The notes under the pieces are model-generated. The model had not been told where the DNA came from. It did not search any database and worked only from the letters and a program-made list of their open reading frames with translations. From the NCBI GenBank assembly GCA_040222275.1, contig JAVKDJ010000046.1, positions 62,001 through 126,000 of the forward strand: a stretch of DNA of 64,000 nt, written 5' to 3'. Every line of letters starts with the position of its first letter. The first letter of the stretch is position 1. The stretch is from CAXBNB01 sp040222275. Its GTDB lineage: Bacteria > Bacteroidota > Bacteroidia > Cytophagales > Cyclobacteriaceae. Made by a program: the position numbers and the translations under genes. Of the stretch, positions 29,395-37,839 are shown in pieces.

Positions 29395-29571
29395 TGGATA
29401 GAGTGATGAACAACCAGAAGAGTTTCCTGAACTAAGCCCTGCTTTCCTGAAGCCCAATAAGTAATTTGGTTGAAAGATATTTGAACGGCTTACAACTAAT
29501 GTGTTGTCCAATTGTGGCACCTCGTAAGGAAAACCGCGACTTTCCCAGGCCAGTTAATAAAACATCAAACC

Positions 29572-30999
29572 ATGAACTTTAAACTAAAAATACCCAAACA
29601 CATAATCCTAACAGGAGCCATAATGACAAGCATGATATGCTCCTCGTGTATGAAGAAAAAGCCATTAAACATTCTAATTCTTCATACCGATCAATTGAGG
29701 GCCCAGGCACTGGGGTATAATGGCGACCCAAATGTAACTACCACCAACCTTGACCATTTTTCCAGAACAAGTGCCAACCTGATGAATGCCGTTTCTGGCA
29801 TGCCTGTTTGTACACCGCACAGGGCTTCCCTTATGACTGGCCAGCTGCCATTGACCCATGGGCTTTTTATGAATGACATTCAATTGGATACCAATGCAAT
29901 TACTATAGCAAAGGTGCTCGCTATGGAAGGCTATCGCACAGGATACATCGGAAAGTGGCACCTGGATGGTAATGGGCGGAGCAGTTTCATTCCTTCTGGA
30001 GCACGACGGCAGGGATTTCAATATTGGAAAGCATTGGAGTGCTCCCATGATTACAATCGATCTGCCTACTATAGCGGGGATTCCCCCGAAAAGAAATTTT
30101 GGGAAGGCTATGATCCCATAGCCCAAACAAGGGATGCCCAAGAATATCTTCGAGAACATGCCGAAGGGGACAATCCCTTTTTCCTTTTCCTCAGTTGGGC
30201 AACCCCACACGCCCCCTATCTAAGCGCACCCAAAAAATACATGGACATGTATTCTTCTGATAGTTTAGTACTTCGCCAAAATGTACCTGCCAAAATGGAG
30301 CGCAAAGTAAGGCGCGACCTGGTAGGCTATTACGCACACATTACTGCCATGGATGATATGGTGGGTGATATACTGAAGACATTGGATGAAACAGGTACGA
30401 GGGATAACACGATCATACTGTTCACCTCAGACCATGGGGATTTATTGGGATCTCATGGTGCCTATAAAAAACAACAGCCTTATGAAGAATCTATCAGAAT
30501 ACCTATGCTAATCTCTCATCCTTCCATTGCCCCGGGAGATTATCAAGCACTAATCAACTCTCACGATATTATGCCTACATTGCTGGGATTGGCAGGGGTA
30601 AAATCACCTTCGTCCGTGGAGGGATATGACTTCAGTGAATATTTGATGGACAACCTACCCTTGCCCGATACTACAACCCTTATCAGCTGTGTACAACCAT
30701 TTGGCCAATGGAACCGGTTTAAACACGGAGGCAAAGAATATAGGGGGATCGTTAGCCTGCGCTATACTTATACCCGGGATTTGAACGGCCCGTGGCTTCT
30801 TTTTGACAACCTCACCGACCCCTACCAACAGAATAATTTAGTAGGCCATCCATATTTTGCTAGTATTCAGGAGCAAATGAATGGCCTTTTGACCGAAAAA
30901 TTGAAAGCAACAGGTGACCAGTTCTTACCTGGCATGGAATACGTTGATAAATGGGGATATACTGTTGATGATACGGAGACAATCCCCTACTCCCCCTAA
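29572..30999 (+). CDS. Sulfatase (formylglycine type), lipoprotein
   Basis: This S1-family sulfatase removes sulfate esters from a sugar. The catalytic Cys80 in CTPHRASLMTG must be oxidised to formylglycine. Other motifs are HTDQLRA at the metal site, GYIGKWHLDG and SDHGDLLGSHG. A lipobox lies at Cys26 (MICSSC). ATG at 29572 is chosen because it gives a normal lipoprotein signal; the frame also extends to a TTG at 29512. It is the only plus-strand gene of the PUL, divergent from the cytochrome-dehydrogenase gene and convergent with another sulfatase. Subfamily and target position are not assigned. Confidence 0.93.
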   Translation: MNFKLKIPKHIILTGAIMTSMICSSCMKKKPLNILILHTDQLRAQALGYNGDPNVTTTNLDHFSRTSANLMNAVSGMPVCTPHRASLMTGQLPLTHGLFMNDIQLDTNAITIAKVLAMEGYRTGYIGKWHLDGNGRSSFIPSGARRQGFQYWKALECSHDYNRSAYYSGDSPEKKFWEGYDPIAQTRDAQEYLREHAEGDNPFFLFLSWATPHAPYLSAPKKYMDMYSSDSLVLRQNVPAKMERKVRRDLVGYYAHITAMDDMVGDILKTLDETGTRDNTIILFTSDHGDLLGSHGAYKKQQPYEESIRIPMLISHPSIAPGDYQALINSHDIMPTLLGLAGVKSPSSVEGYDFSEYLMDNLPLPDTTTLISCVQPFGQWNRFKHGGKEYRGIVSLRYTYTRDLNGPWLLFDNLTDPYQQNNLVGHPYFASIQEQMNGLLTEKLKATGDQFLPGMEYVDKWGYTVDDTETIPYSP

Positions 31000-31090
31000 A
31001 ATTAACGTCCAAAACGCAGAAAACTAATCTGGAGATCGGTGGCCGGCAGAATCCACAAGTTCAATCACCCTGTGGGCTCGATTCGCAAAA

Positions 31091-31120
31091 AAAACTTTGA
31101 AGTAAAATCTATAAAGTTTT
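31091..31120. terminator. Weak AT-rich hairpin between convergent sulfatases
   Basis: AAAACTTT (31091-31098) pairs with AAAGTTTT (31113-31120) across a 14-nt loop, with an A run on the left. It may end both convergent transcripts; the stem is weak. Confidence 0.35.
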
Positions 31121-31144
31121 ATGGTATCGGTATCCAATGTCGTT

Positions 31145-32701
31145 TTATTCGGTCGTCAGTTTTAGTATTTCTGTCATTTCAGGAAATTCGCTATCAGTAT
31201 CTTCTACAGCGGCCTTTTGTCGGAGCAATTCCTTCTTCATGCTGGCAATTAATTCTGTATATTCAGAATCGGAGTAAGCATTGTGGTTTTCATCCGGGTC
31301 TTTTTCCAAATCAAAAAATTCCCAGGCAGGCCTGGCCGGGTTGTTCTTGGCTCCTGGCAACCCCAATGACCGTCCATAGAAAAAAGCCAGCTTGTAGCGC
31401 TGATTGCGAATACCAAAATGCGCGGGACGAACCTCACTGTGTGCATAGTATCTATAATACATAGATTTTCTCCAATCATCCGGCGTTTCTCCTTTCAGGT
31501 TGGCCCTAAAACTTCGTCCCTGTCCGAAGGTTGGATTTTGGATTTGTGCATAGTCAGCAAACAGAGAGGCAAAATCAATATTTAAAATAATATCATCTAT
31601 TCGGTTTCCTCCTTTTATTTCCCTGGGATAACGAATTACAAACGGCATCCGCAGAGACTCCTCGTAAATCAATCGTTTATCAAAAAAACCATGCTCTCCA
31701 AGAAAATAGCCCTGATCTGCAGTGTATATAACTACAGTATTTTCAGCCTTACCACTCTCTTCAAGGTAGTCAAGCAATCGGCCAATGTTGTCATCTATGG
31801 CAGCCCCACACCGCAAAAAGTCTTTCACAAACTTCTGGTAGGTCTTTTTCCGCACCTGCGTGCTATCAAGTCCATCAATAGAAAAAGGCAGGCCCGGATA
31901 AGGCATTCCTTTGAAATTGGGGTCGTTTGTTGCCCTTAGCCAGCGATCCGTAAGGTTATCCAACCCTTGTCCGACAAAGGAACGATTGGTAGTCTCTGGT
32001 CCAAAATCATAAAGAGATTCTGGTTCAGGAAGTTCTACCCCCTCATACATTGTGCTATGCCGTTCCGGGTAATCGAAAGGCTCATGCGTGGCTTTGAAAT
32101 GGGTCATTAAAAAGAAAGGCTTTTGCTCGTCCCGGCGTTTCAACCATTCTATAGATTGGCTTGCTATAATATCAGCTGAAAACCCCTGGTACTCTTGTCC
32201 TCCTTCCTTGTAGTCAGCCCAGTTTTCCTTTGTCTTGAGGACAGGATTGTGGTATCTCCCCTGCCCGGGCAAAACCATAAAATGATCAAAACCAGATGGT
32301 TGTTTCTTTAAGTGCCACTTTCCTATAACGGCGGTTTGGTAGCCGGATTTTTGCATTGCCTTTGCGATATTCATACTATCCGGACTCAATGGTTGAGACA
32401 AAGTGTACACTCCGTTTTTGTGGCTGTACTTGCCTGTAAGAATGCTTGCCCTGCTTGGGACACAAATAGAATTGGTACAAAATACATTATTGAGCACCAT
32501 TCCTTCTTCTGCCAGTCTCGCAATGTTGTCGTTTTTCACATAGTCTTTTAGTATCCCTCCATATATCCCCCAAGCTTGAGCCGTGTGATCGTCGGACATA
32601 ATAAACAGAATATTCGGTCTTGACACCTCTGTTGACTGACACCCCCACAGGACAATCGTCAATAGTACCAGCACTATGCCGTATTTTACTTTTAATTTCA
32701 A
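31145..32701 (-). CDS. Sulfatase (formylglycine type), lipoprotein
   Basis: This 518-residue S1 sulfatase has its lipobox at Cys21 (LWGC). Metal-site Asp residues lie in MSDDHT, and the catalytic Cys80 is in ICVPSRASILTG. It also has VIGKWHLKKQ and YTADQGYFLGEHGFFDKR. The C-terminal domain ends with FFDLEKDPDENHN. The sequence style is that of exo-acting sulfatases related to N-acetylglucosamine-6-sulfatases, but the position attacked is uncertain. It is 95 bp downstream of the Gfo/Idh/MocA gene with a small hairpin between them. It is probably in the same operon under promoter c. Confidence 0.93.
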   Translation of the reverse strand: MKLKVKYGIVLVLLTIVLWGCQSTEVSRPNILFIMSDDHTAQAWGIYGGILKDYVKNDNIARLAEEGMVLNNVFCTNSICVPSRASILTGKYSHKNGVYTLSQPLSPDSMNIAKAMQKSGYQTAVIGKWHLKKQPSGFDHFMVLPGQGRYHNPVLKTKENWADYKEGGQEYQGFSADIIASQSIEWLKRRDEQKPFFLMTHFKATHEPFDYPERHSTMYEGVELPEPESLYDFGPETTNRSFVGQGLDNLTDRWLRATNDPNFKGMPYPGLPFSIDGLDSTQVRKKTYQKFVKDFLRCGAAIDDNIGRLLDYLEESGKAENTVVIYTADQGYFLGEHGFFDKRLIYEESLRMPFVIRYPREIKGGNRIDDIILNIDFASLFADYAQIQNPTFGQGRSFRANLKGETPDDWRKSMYYRYYAHSEVRPAHFGIRNQRYKLAFFYGRSLGLPGAKNNPARPAWEFFDLEKDPDENHNAYSDSEYTELIASMKKELLRQKAAVEDTDSEFPEMTEILKLTTE

Positions 32702-32767
32702 TTGATATTCATTTTGTATAATGCCACAATACCCTTCAAATAAAAAAATCTTGAAACCAACTATCCC

Positions 32768-32782
32768 CGGGGCAGAGCCCCG
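32768..32782. other. GC-rich hairpin between oxidoreductase and sulfatase genes
   Basis: CGGGGC (32768-32773) and GCCCCG (32777-32782) form a stem with a 3-nt loop, extendable with one mismatch. It could weaken read-through into the sulfatase gene or stabilise an mRNA end. A T-rich stretch follows only about 18 nt later on the minus strand. Confidence 0.4.
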
Positions 32783-32796
32783 AGGAATTCTTTCGA

Positions 32797-34200
32797 TTAA
32801 ATTAACCTCCTGGCCCTTGGCACCAAATCAGTAAGTTCTTCCACTTTTATCGGTCTGCCTGACTCTATACTTTTTCGGGCTGCAATTCCGACCAATATGG
32901 ACATAGCCCCATCCCTCACGCCTGCGGCCCGGTCATAAGGATCTTTTACACCCGATGTTTTAAATACCTTTTCGTGCAATCTCTTGTCTCCGCCACCATG
33001 CCCTGCTTTCTCAGAAGTCACGATGACCTTTTCATATTCATTCCAGAGTTTGTGTACTATGATGGGTTCGTGCACCAGTTCGTTTTCATCCTGGCTCATC
33101 TCCAGGTTATGAAGTGCCTCCTGGTCCATGGCTTCATCTTTTAAATATGGAATATCCAACCAAGCCTCGATCCTACCTTTGGTACCATTAAAAGCTACGC
33201 GATAACCTTCATAAGGTGAATAGGTAGTCAAAGAATAATTTACCACAGCTTCATTGGCATATTTTATTTGTGCCGACATCTTATCATAAATATTTATTTC
33301 GTCCCTAAACACACAATTGTCCCTGATGTACCCGTCGTGTTTCTCATTGTTCATGTACAAGTCCACATGGCGCTTGTTAGCCGTGATATCCCAGAAATAC
33401 TCACACTTATCTTTAAATTCACAACTTCTGCAATTTTTGCCCCTAAACGGGCCATTTGACCCGTAGTGCTCCAAAGCCCCATAGGCGAATACTTCCTTTG
33501 GATCGGAATCGAGCCACCAGTTGAGCAAATCGAAATGATGGGTGGACTTGTGTACCCAAAGTGTTCCACCTGATTGCCGCAGACCGTGCCACCTTCTAAA
33601 ATAAGAAGCTCCGTGATGTGTGTTCAAATACCAATGAAAATCAACAGAGGTAACCTTTCCGATGACACCATCGCTTAGCATTTCTTTCACCTTTGTGGCG
33701 TATGGGCTCCAGCGGTAGTTGAATCCTACAATCAGTTTCTTGTTCGATTCCCTTTCAGCATCCAATATTTCCTGGCACTTGTCTTCATCGGTGGTGAGTG
33801 GCTTTTCAGTAAGCACATCACAGCCCATTTTTAAGCCCTTAATAATAAATTCATGGTGTGTGGAATCTTTTGTGGTTACAATCACCAGGTCAGGCTGGGT
33901 TTCTTTTACCATTGATTCGAAATCAGCAAAGGTCGGACAATTTGCCCCAATATATTTTTTGCCATAAGCCAGTCGGCCAGGGTTGATATCACTTAATCCA
34001 ACGAACTCCAGAATATCTAAATATTCATCTACCAACCGTTTACCCCAAAAACTGGTGCCCCTGATCCCAGTACCTACCAGAGCCACTTTTAGCTTTTTAT
34101 TGCCCAGTCCAAATCCATACGATGGCATGGACACCATGCTTCCAGCCGCCAATATGCTTACCGAATTGATAAAGTCCCTTCTTGAAATGTTAATCGACAT
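32797..34200 (-). CDS. Tat-exported Gfo/Idh/MocA-family oxidoreductase
   Basis: This 467-residue NAD(P)-dependent sugar-oxidoreductase-fold protein has a twin-arginine signal (SRRDFINSVSILAAG). The Rossmann motif LVGTGIRG is at 41-48 and the catalytic Lys133 in EKPLTT. Cys257, Cys260 and Cys266 (CRSCEFKDKC), with Cys296, form a likely metal or disulfide cluster seen in some exported members. Exported relatives act as oxidoreductases with tightly bound cofactor or as NAD-dependent glycosidases (GH109-like). Either could process a PUL sugar. It is the first gene after promoter c, followed by a sulfatase. Confidence 0.88.
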   Translation of the reverse strand: MSINISRRDFINSVSILAAGSMVSMPSYGFGLGNKKLKVALVGTGIRGTSFWGKRLVDEYLDILEFVGLSDINPGRLAYGKKYIGANCPTFADFESMVKETQPDLVIVTTKDSTHHEFIIKGLKMGCDVLTEKPLTTDEDKCQEILDAERESNKKLIVGFNYRWSPYATKVKEMLSDGVIGKVTSVDFHWYLNTHHGASYFRRWHGLRQSGGTLWVHKSTHHFDLLNWWLDSDPKEVFAYGALEHYGSNGPFRGKNCRSCEFKDKCEYFWDITANKRHVDLYMNNEKHDGYIRDNCVFRDEINIYDKMSAQIKYANEAVVNYSLTTYSPYEGYRVAFNGTKGRIEAWLDIPYLKDEAMDQEALHNLEMSQDENELVHEPIIVHKLWNEYEKVIVTSEKAGHGGGDKRLHEKVFKTSGVKDPYDRAAGVRDGAMSILVGIAARKSIESGRPIKVEELTDLVPRARRLI

Positions 34201-34260
34201 ATTTTTTTTCTTTATGATGTATTTACTCCTTTTTGCCCAAAGGCTTTCTTATTCTTAATT

Positions 34261-34326
34261 CAAAACTAGAGAGACTTGGATTAGTCCTAAACGATTGCTT
34301 GTACCATTTACGAGGTTAGATGTACC
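34261..34326 (-). promoter_or_regulatory. Shared-type promoter c, in front of oxidoreductase-sulfatase unit
   Basis: Minus strand: the half-site GGTACA (34321-34326) and AATGGTACA (34300-34308) give a perfect GGTACA direct repeat with 21-bp period. TTTA as -33, 19 nt and the -7 element TAGTTTTG (34261-34268) follow. The leader to the ATG at 34200 is about 50 nt. This is the clearest of the five sites. Confidence 0.8.
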
Positions 34327-34411
34327 TATTTAAAGTATAGGGAAAAATAAGGCCAACCCTTGCGCCTTAGTGGTTTCATCCGTGGATGTTTCCGTCTTGG
34401 TATTTTATGAT

Positions 34412-36007
34412 TCAATCCTTGAAAACCGGATTGTACTCCCCCCTGCTGTTGAACCCCTCAAAATTCCTCATGGAAGAATACCTGGGATAACTATCAAAAA
34501 CCCCACTACCGGACATTCTGGGGTCCCTCTGCTTCGTAAGCTCTTCATCTAATCTGGTTCGTAGTTCATTTCTGATATAATCATATTCTGGGTTTCCTGA
34601 GAGGTCATGGATACACTCAGGATCCTCCTTGATATCATAGAGCTGTTCTGAGGGTCGCTTGAGAAATGCATTCCGAAAAAGTTGTTTGACAATTTCCGTA
34701 TCCTTATTGTCCATCATAAACGTCTTGGATGGCGATCCATCAATATCGTGGTAGCCGGGATACAATCCTTTAAAACCTTCAGTGCTGTTTCGTATGTCGT
34801 TCACCTCGTTTTTGGGAACAGGGTCACCAATTGGCCATCTGTCGGGTTTGTAATTTTTTACAAACAAATAATCTTTGGTTCGAATCGCCCTGGCCGGATA
34901 ACCGAGGTTGTCTGGCCGGGCATGGGTATGGCGTTCCCTCCCTGTCAGTACAAAATCCCTATGTTGTATATCTGTTTGTCCTGAAAGCAAAATGGGCGTT
35001 ATGCTTTTTCCTGTCATTTCAGGGACGGCCTGTATGCCCGCTATCTCCAGAAAAGTCGGGGCTAAATCAATCATGCTAACCAGTTCGTCCGTTTTCTTTG
35101 TGTTTTTTATGCCATCGGGCCAGGATATAGCCAGTGGCACATGGGTACCGAATTCCTGTAGGTTGGCTTTGGCATAAGGAAACGGCATTCCATTGTCGGC
35201 AGTCACTACCACCAGCGTATTGGAAAGTTCCCCTTTCTCTTTCAGTAAATTGAGGATTTTGCCAAGGTGAGAATCAAAATACTCTATTTCCAACGTATAA
35301 TCCAGTACGTCATTTCTTGTAACAGAATCATCCGGCAGAAAGGCCGGGAGCTGGCCATCTACAAAGCTCTTACCAGCCCTGACCCCAGATCCAGCTTCGT
35401 ATATCCTATGTGGTTCATGCCCTCCATACCAAAAAAAGAAAGGTTTGTTGGAGGGCTTTTTAGAAAGGAAACTGGCGAAATTGCCTGCATAATCCCTCGG
35501 ATTGATGCCAGATGCCGGAACGGACTCAAGGCTTTTCTCATTGTATTCAGGCCCAACGGGATTGCGCGTCCAGCCTTCTATTTCGTAGTTGCCTGGTCCC
35601 CAGGGTTTACCTGTAAAACCCAACTCATAACCTACTGATTCAAGCAAATCAGTGAACACTTCAAATTTCTTAGGGAAGGAACTTCCGTGAGTGCCTGCTT
35701 CCTCTATCTCCCAAATATTTTTGCCAGTGAGGATGGCTGCTCTCGACGGGCTACACTGCGGTGCTGCCACAAAAGCATTAGTGAATAAAACACCATTGTT
35801 GGCTACCTGATCAAAGCCAGGTGTGGATATTCCTTTAAACCCATAAACACCTGTATGCGGATATGATTGATCGTCGGCTATTGCAAAAAGAATGTTTGGT
35901 CGCCCCTCTTTGTTTTTCGATTCTTTGGCCGGCTGGCAGCTCACAATTGCGAATATGAATATAACTGGCAATAAATACCCAGGATGTGTTTTACTTTTCG
36001 GATACAT
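34412..36007 (-). CDS. Sulfatase (formylglycine type), S1_8-like lipoprotein
   Basis: This 531-residue S1 sulfatase has its lipobox at Cys24 (IVSC). Metal-site residues are in IADDQS, the catalytic Cys85 is in QCSPSRAAILTG, and it has FTGKPWGPGNY and VVTADNGMPFPYAK. The TGKPWGPG loop and overall layout resemble heparan N-sulfatase-like sulfatases (SulfAtlas S1_8), which also occur in algal-polysaccharide loci. The start lies 2 bp after the stop of the GH39 gene, so the two are coupled. Confidence 0.93.
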   Translation of the reverse strand: MYPKSKTHPGYLLPVIFIFAIVSCQPAKESKNKEGRPNILFAIADDQSYPHTGVYGFKGISTPGFDQVANNGVLFTNAFVAAPQCSPSRAAILTGKNIWEIEEAGTHGSSFPKKFEVFTDLLESVGYELGFTGKPWGPGNYEIEGWTRNPVGPEYNEKSLESVPASGINPRDYAGNFASFLSKKPSNKPFFFWYGGHEPHRIYEAGSGVRAGKSFVDGQLPAFLPDDSVTRNDVLDYTLEIEYFDSHLGKILNLLKEKGELSNTLVVVTADNGMPFPYAKANLQEFGTHVPLAISWPDGIKNTKKTDELVSMIDLAPTFLEIAGIQAVPEMTGKSITPILLSGQTDIQHRDFVLTGRERHTHARPDNLGYPARAIRTKDYLFVKNYKPDRWPIGDPVPKNEVNDIRNSTEGFKGLYPGYHDIDGSPSKTFMMDNKDTEIVKQLFRNAFLKRPSEQLYDIKEDPECIHDLSGNPEYDYIRNELRTRLDEELTKQRDPRMSGSGVFDSYPRYSSMRNFEGFNSRGEYNPVFKD

Positions 36008-36009
36008 GA

Positions 36010-37635
36010 TTAATAATTTAATTCTATCAATTTCATCGAATGGCGCTGTAAGCCAAGCTTCAATTTTACATGGCCATCTGCATCTGTTTTGATCTCATAA
36101 TCTTTTGTTGCAGACAAGTTACCGGCTTCTTGAATACGTGCCACATTCTTTCCTTTGGAAGACCTAGGACGCTGCGAATCTTGCCATGCCCTGTATGTAT
36201 TGTTGTTTTCCCGGTCCAAACTGGTTTCGAAAACTGCTAATTTGATGTTCTTTTCCAGTCCTTTAATATCTATTACCAATTCATCTACATCGTCCAGGTT
36301 ATCATCGGTTTCGTCGTAGTTGTAGGCAATAAACGCCACGCCTTCATTGGGTGATTTGCTGGCTATAACCCCGAACCTGTTATCCTTCCTGGACCTGGAT
36401 ACTTCTATTCTCTTTTCCTTCAACCGTGCCAATATTTCGAACCCCGTTTGAATTGGTTTAGGAATATCCCCGGCGGTTGTCAATTCCCTTTTACCCACAA
36501 AAAACTCATCCTCATCAGCTTCCCATGAAAAACCCCAGTAAAGTAGCAAGTCGGTGGGGAAATTATAGTTGTCTTCAATCTGGTATAATGAATTTACCAG
36601 CTTGACGAGAAACAAAGCCGACTGCTCGGAATTACGGTATTCCAAATCCGGGTAATCTTTCACCAATCTGTAGTAATTAGAAGACATTCCCCATTCATTG
36701 ATGTGAAACTCAATTCCTTTTAAGGGTTTATAGTCACTCATCAGCCTTTTCAGCCATAGAACCGACTGGGAAAATCGCTGTACCTGAGGCTGAATATGCG
36801 GTTCGTTGTTCAACCATTTGCCGGACAAGCCATAAATGTGGTAAGAAATAAAATCAATTTGAGTACCTTTTTTACCGGTAGCATAGTTTGTCCCGTTTAC
36901 AACATGCTCAAGAAACGGCCGGAGGAAGTACTCATGGTAACATGCCGGCCCTCCTACTTTCAACTTGGAATTGACAGAAGTTACCGCATCGACAAAAACA
37001 TCATACATTTTAAAAAACACATCCAGTTGATCGACAGGCCAACCGTCCGGTTCATTCCACACCTCGAAATACCATGTCTGCACTTCCTCCTCGCCAAATT
37101 CCTCAATAAAATTTCGTGTGGCAGCTTTGAGCAAGTCTGACCATTTTTTCCAATCGCTGGGGCCTGTATTCCTCAAAGTCATCCCTTCGTCATTACCAAT
37201 AGTTGCTTCATCAGATTCTATTTCCAGCAGTTTTGGCATATAATCGTATTCTACAATTGGTTTGAGGCCCCTCTTTACGTATTCACGATATACTTCATTG
37301 ACCTTTGAAAAGTCGTATATTGGGTTTCCGTGGCTGTCCTCAGAATACACTTCCTGCCCTCTGACTACCCCATTTTTCACATCACTACTCAGTGTATGGT
37401 GAGACCTCAAGTAACGGTGCGATTGTGTTTTCTGCATCCTGTCGAGCAAGGCCTGCCCTGATGGCCTGGGAACATGGTAGAACAAGTGGTCAGATCCGGC
37501 GGCTTTCCAGAATTCGGTATTATCGCCGACAACCTCCGAAGCATCAATCGAAAAATGGTTGACCTGGGCCATTGAACCGGAAACAAATACACCTATAAGG
37601 AGAAAAGAAAAAAATGAGGTAACCGTCACTTTCAT
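36010..37635 (-). CDS. GH39-family glycoside hydrolase
   Basis: This 541-residue secreted retaining glycosidase has a signal peptide ending at SMAQ (21-24). The (beta/alpha)8 domain carries the acid/base Glu195 in EVWNEPDGW and the nucleophile Glu314 in HINEWGMSS, followed by a C-terminal beta-sandwich. GH39 members are beta-xylosidases, alpha-L-iduronidases or algal-glycan exo-enzymes. With uronate lyases and sulfatases around it, a xylosidase or iduronidase role is plausible but not shown. It is followed at 2 bp by a sulfatase gene. Confidence 0.92.
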   Translation of the reverse strand: MKVTVTSFFSFLLIGVFVSGSMAQVNHFSIDASEVVGDNTEFWKAAGSDHLFYHVPRPSGQALLDRMQKTQSHRYLRSHHTLSSDVKNGVVRGQEVYSEDSHGNPIYDFSKVNEVYREYVKRGLKPIVEYDYMPKLLEIESDEATIGNDEGMTLRNTGPSDWKKWSDLLKAATRNFIEEFGEEEVQTWYFEVWNEPDGWPVDQLDVFFKMYDVFVDAVTSVNSKLKVGGPACYHEYFLRPFLEHVVNGTNYATGKKGTQIDFISYHIYGLSGKWLNNEPHIQPQVQRFSQSVLWLKRLMSDYKPLKGIEFHINEWGMSSNYYRLVKDYPDLEYRNSEQSALFLVKLVNSLYQIEDNYNFPTDLLLYWGFSWEADEDEFFVGKRELTTAGDIPKPIQTGFEILARLKEKRIEVSRSRKDNRFGVIASKSPNEGVAFIAYNYDETDDNLDDVDELVIDIKGLEKNIKLAVFETSLDRENNNTYRAWQDSQRPRSSKGKNVARIQEAGNLSATKDYEIKTDADGHVKLKLGLQRHSMKLIELNY

Positions 37636-37638
37636 TTG

Positions 37639-37746
37639 TTATACATGATTTTGGATTTCAATAAATATCTCGCATTTTGCTCTTCCCAATATTGATGGCA
37701 TGGCTACTCCATAAATAAGATACAACCCGACAAGCCCTGTTCCCAT
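37639..37746 (-). CDS. Possible 35-residue membrane peptide before GH39 gene
   Basis: The ATG-initiated frame starts MGTGLVGLYLIYGVAMPSIL, one hydrophobic segment, and ends 3 nt before the GH39 ATG. The same frame stays open and hydrophobic for about 30 codons upstream of the ATG, which could mean a gene remnant instead. No similarity is recognised. Its tight spacing to GH39 is the only support. Confidence 0.22.
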   Translation of the reverse strand: MGTGLVGLYLIYGVAMPSILGRAKCEIFIEIQNHV

Positions 37747-37839
37747 AGCTATTTTCCAGAGTTGAAGTAGTATGTGCTGCCGGAAAACTAAACCAAAAAG
37801 GTAAAAATGCTGGGGCCAACTGTTGCTAATTTCTTATCG

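Noticed and set aside
37783..37829. Possible sixth copy of the shared promoter before GH39
   Set aside because: TAGTTTTC is close to a -7 element, but the expected box position reads TTAGCAACA and the spacing is 30. The match is too weak.
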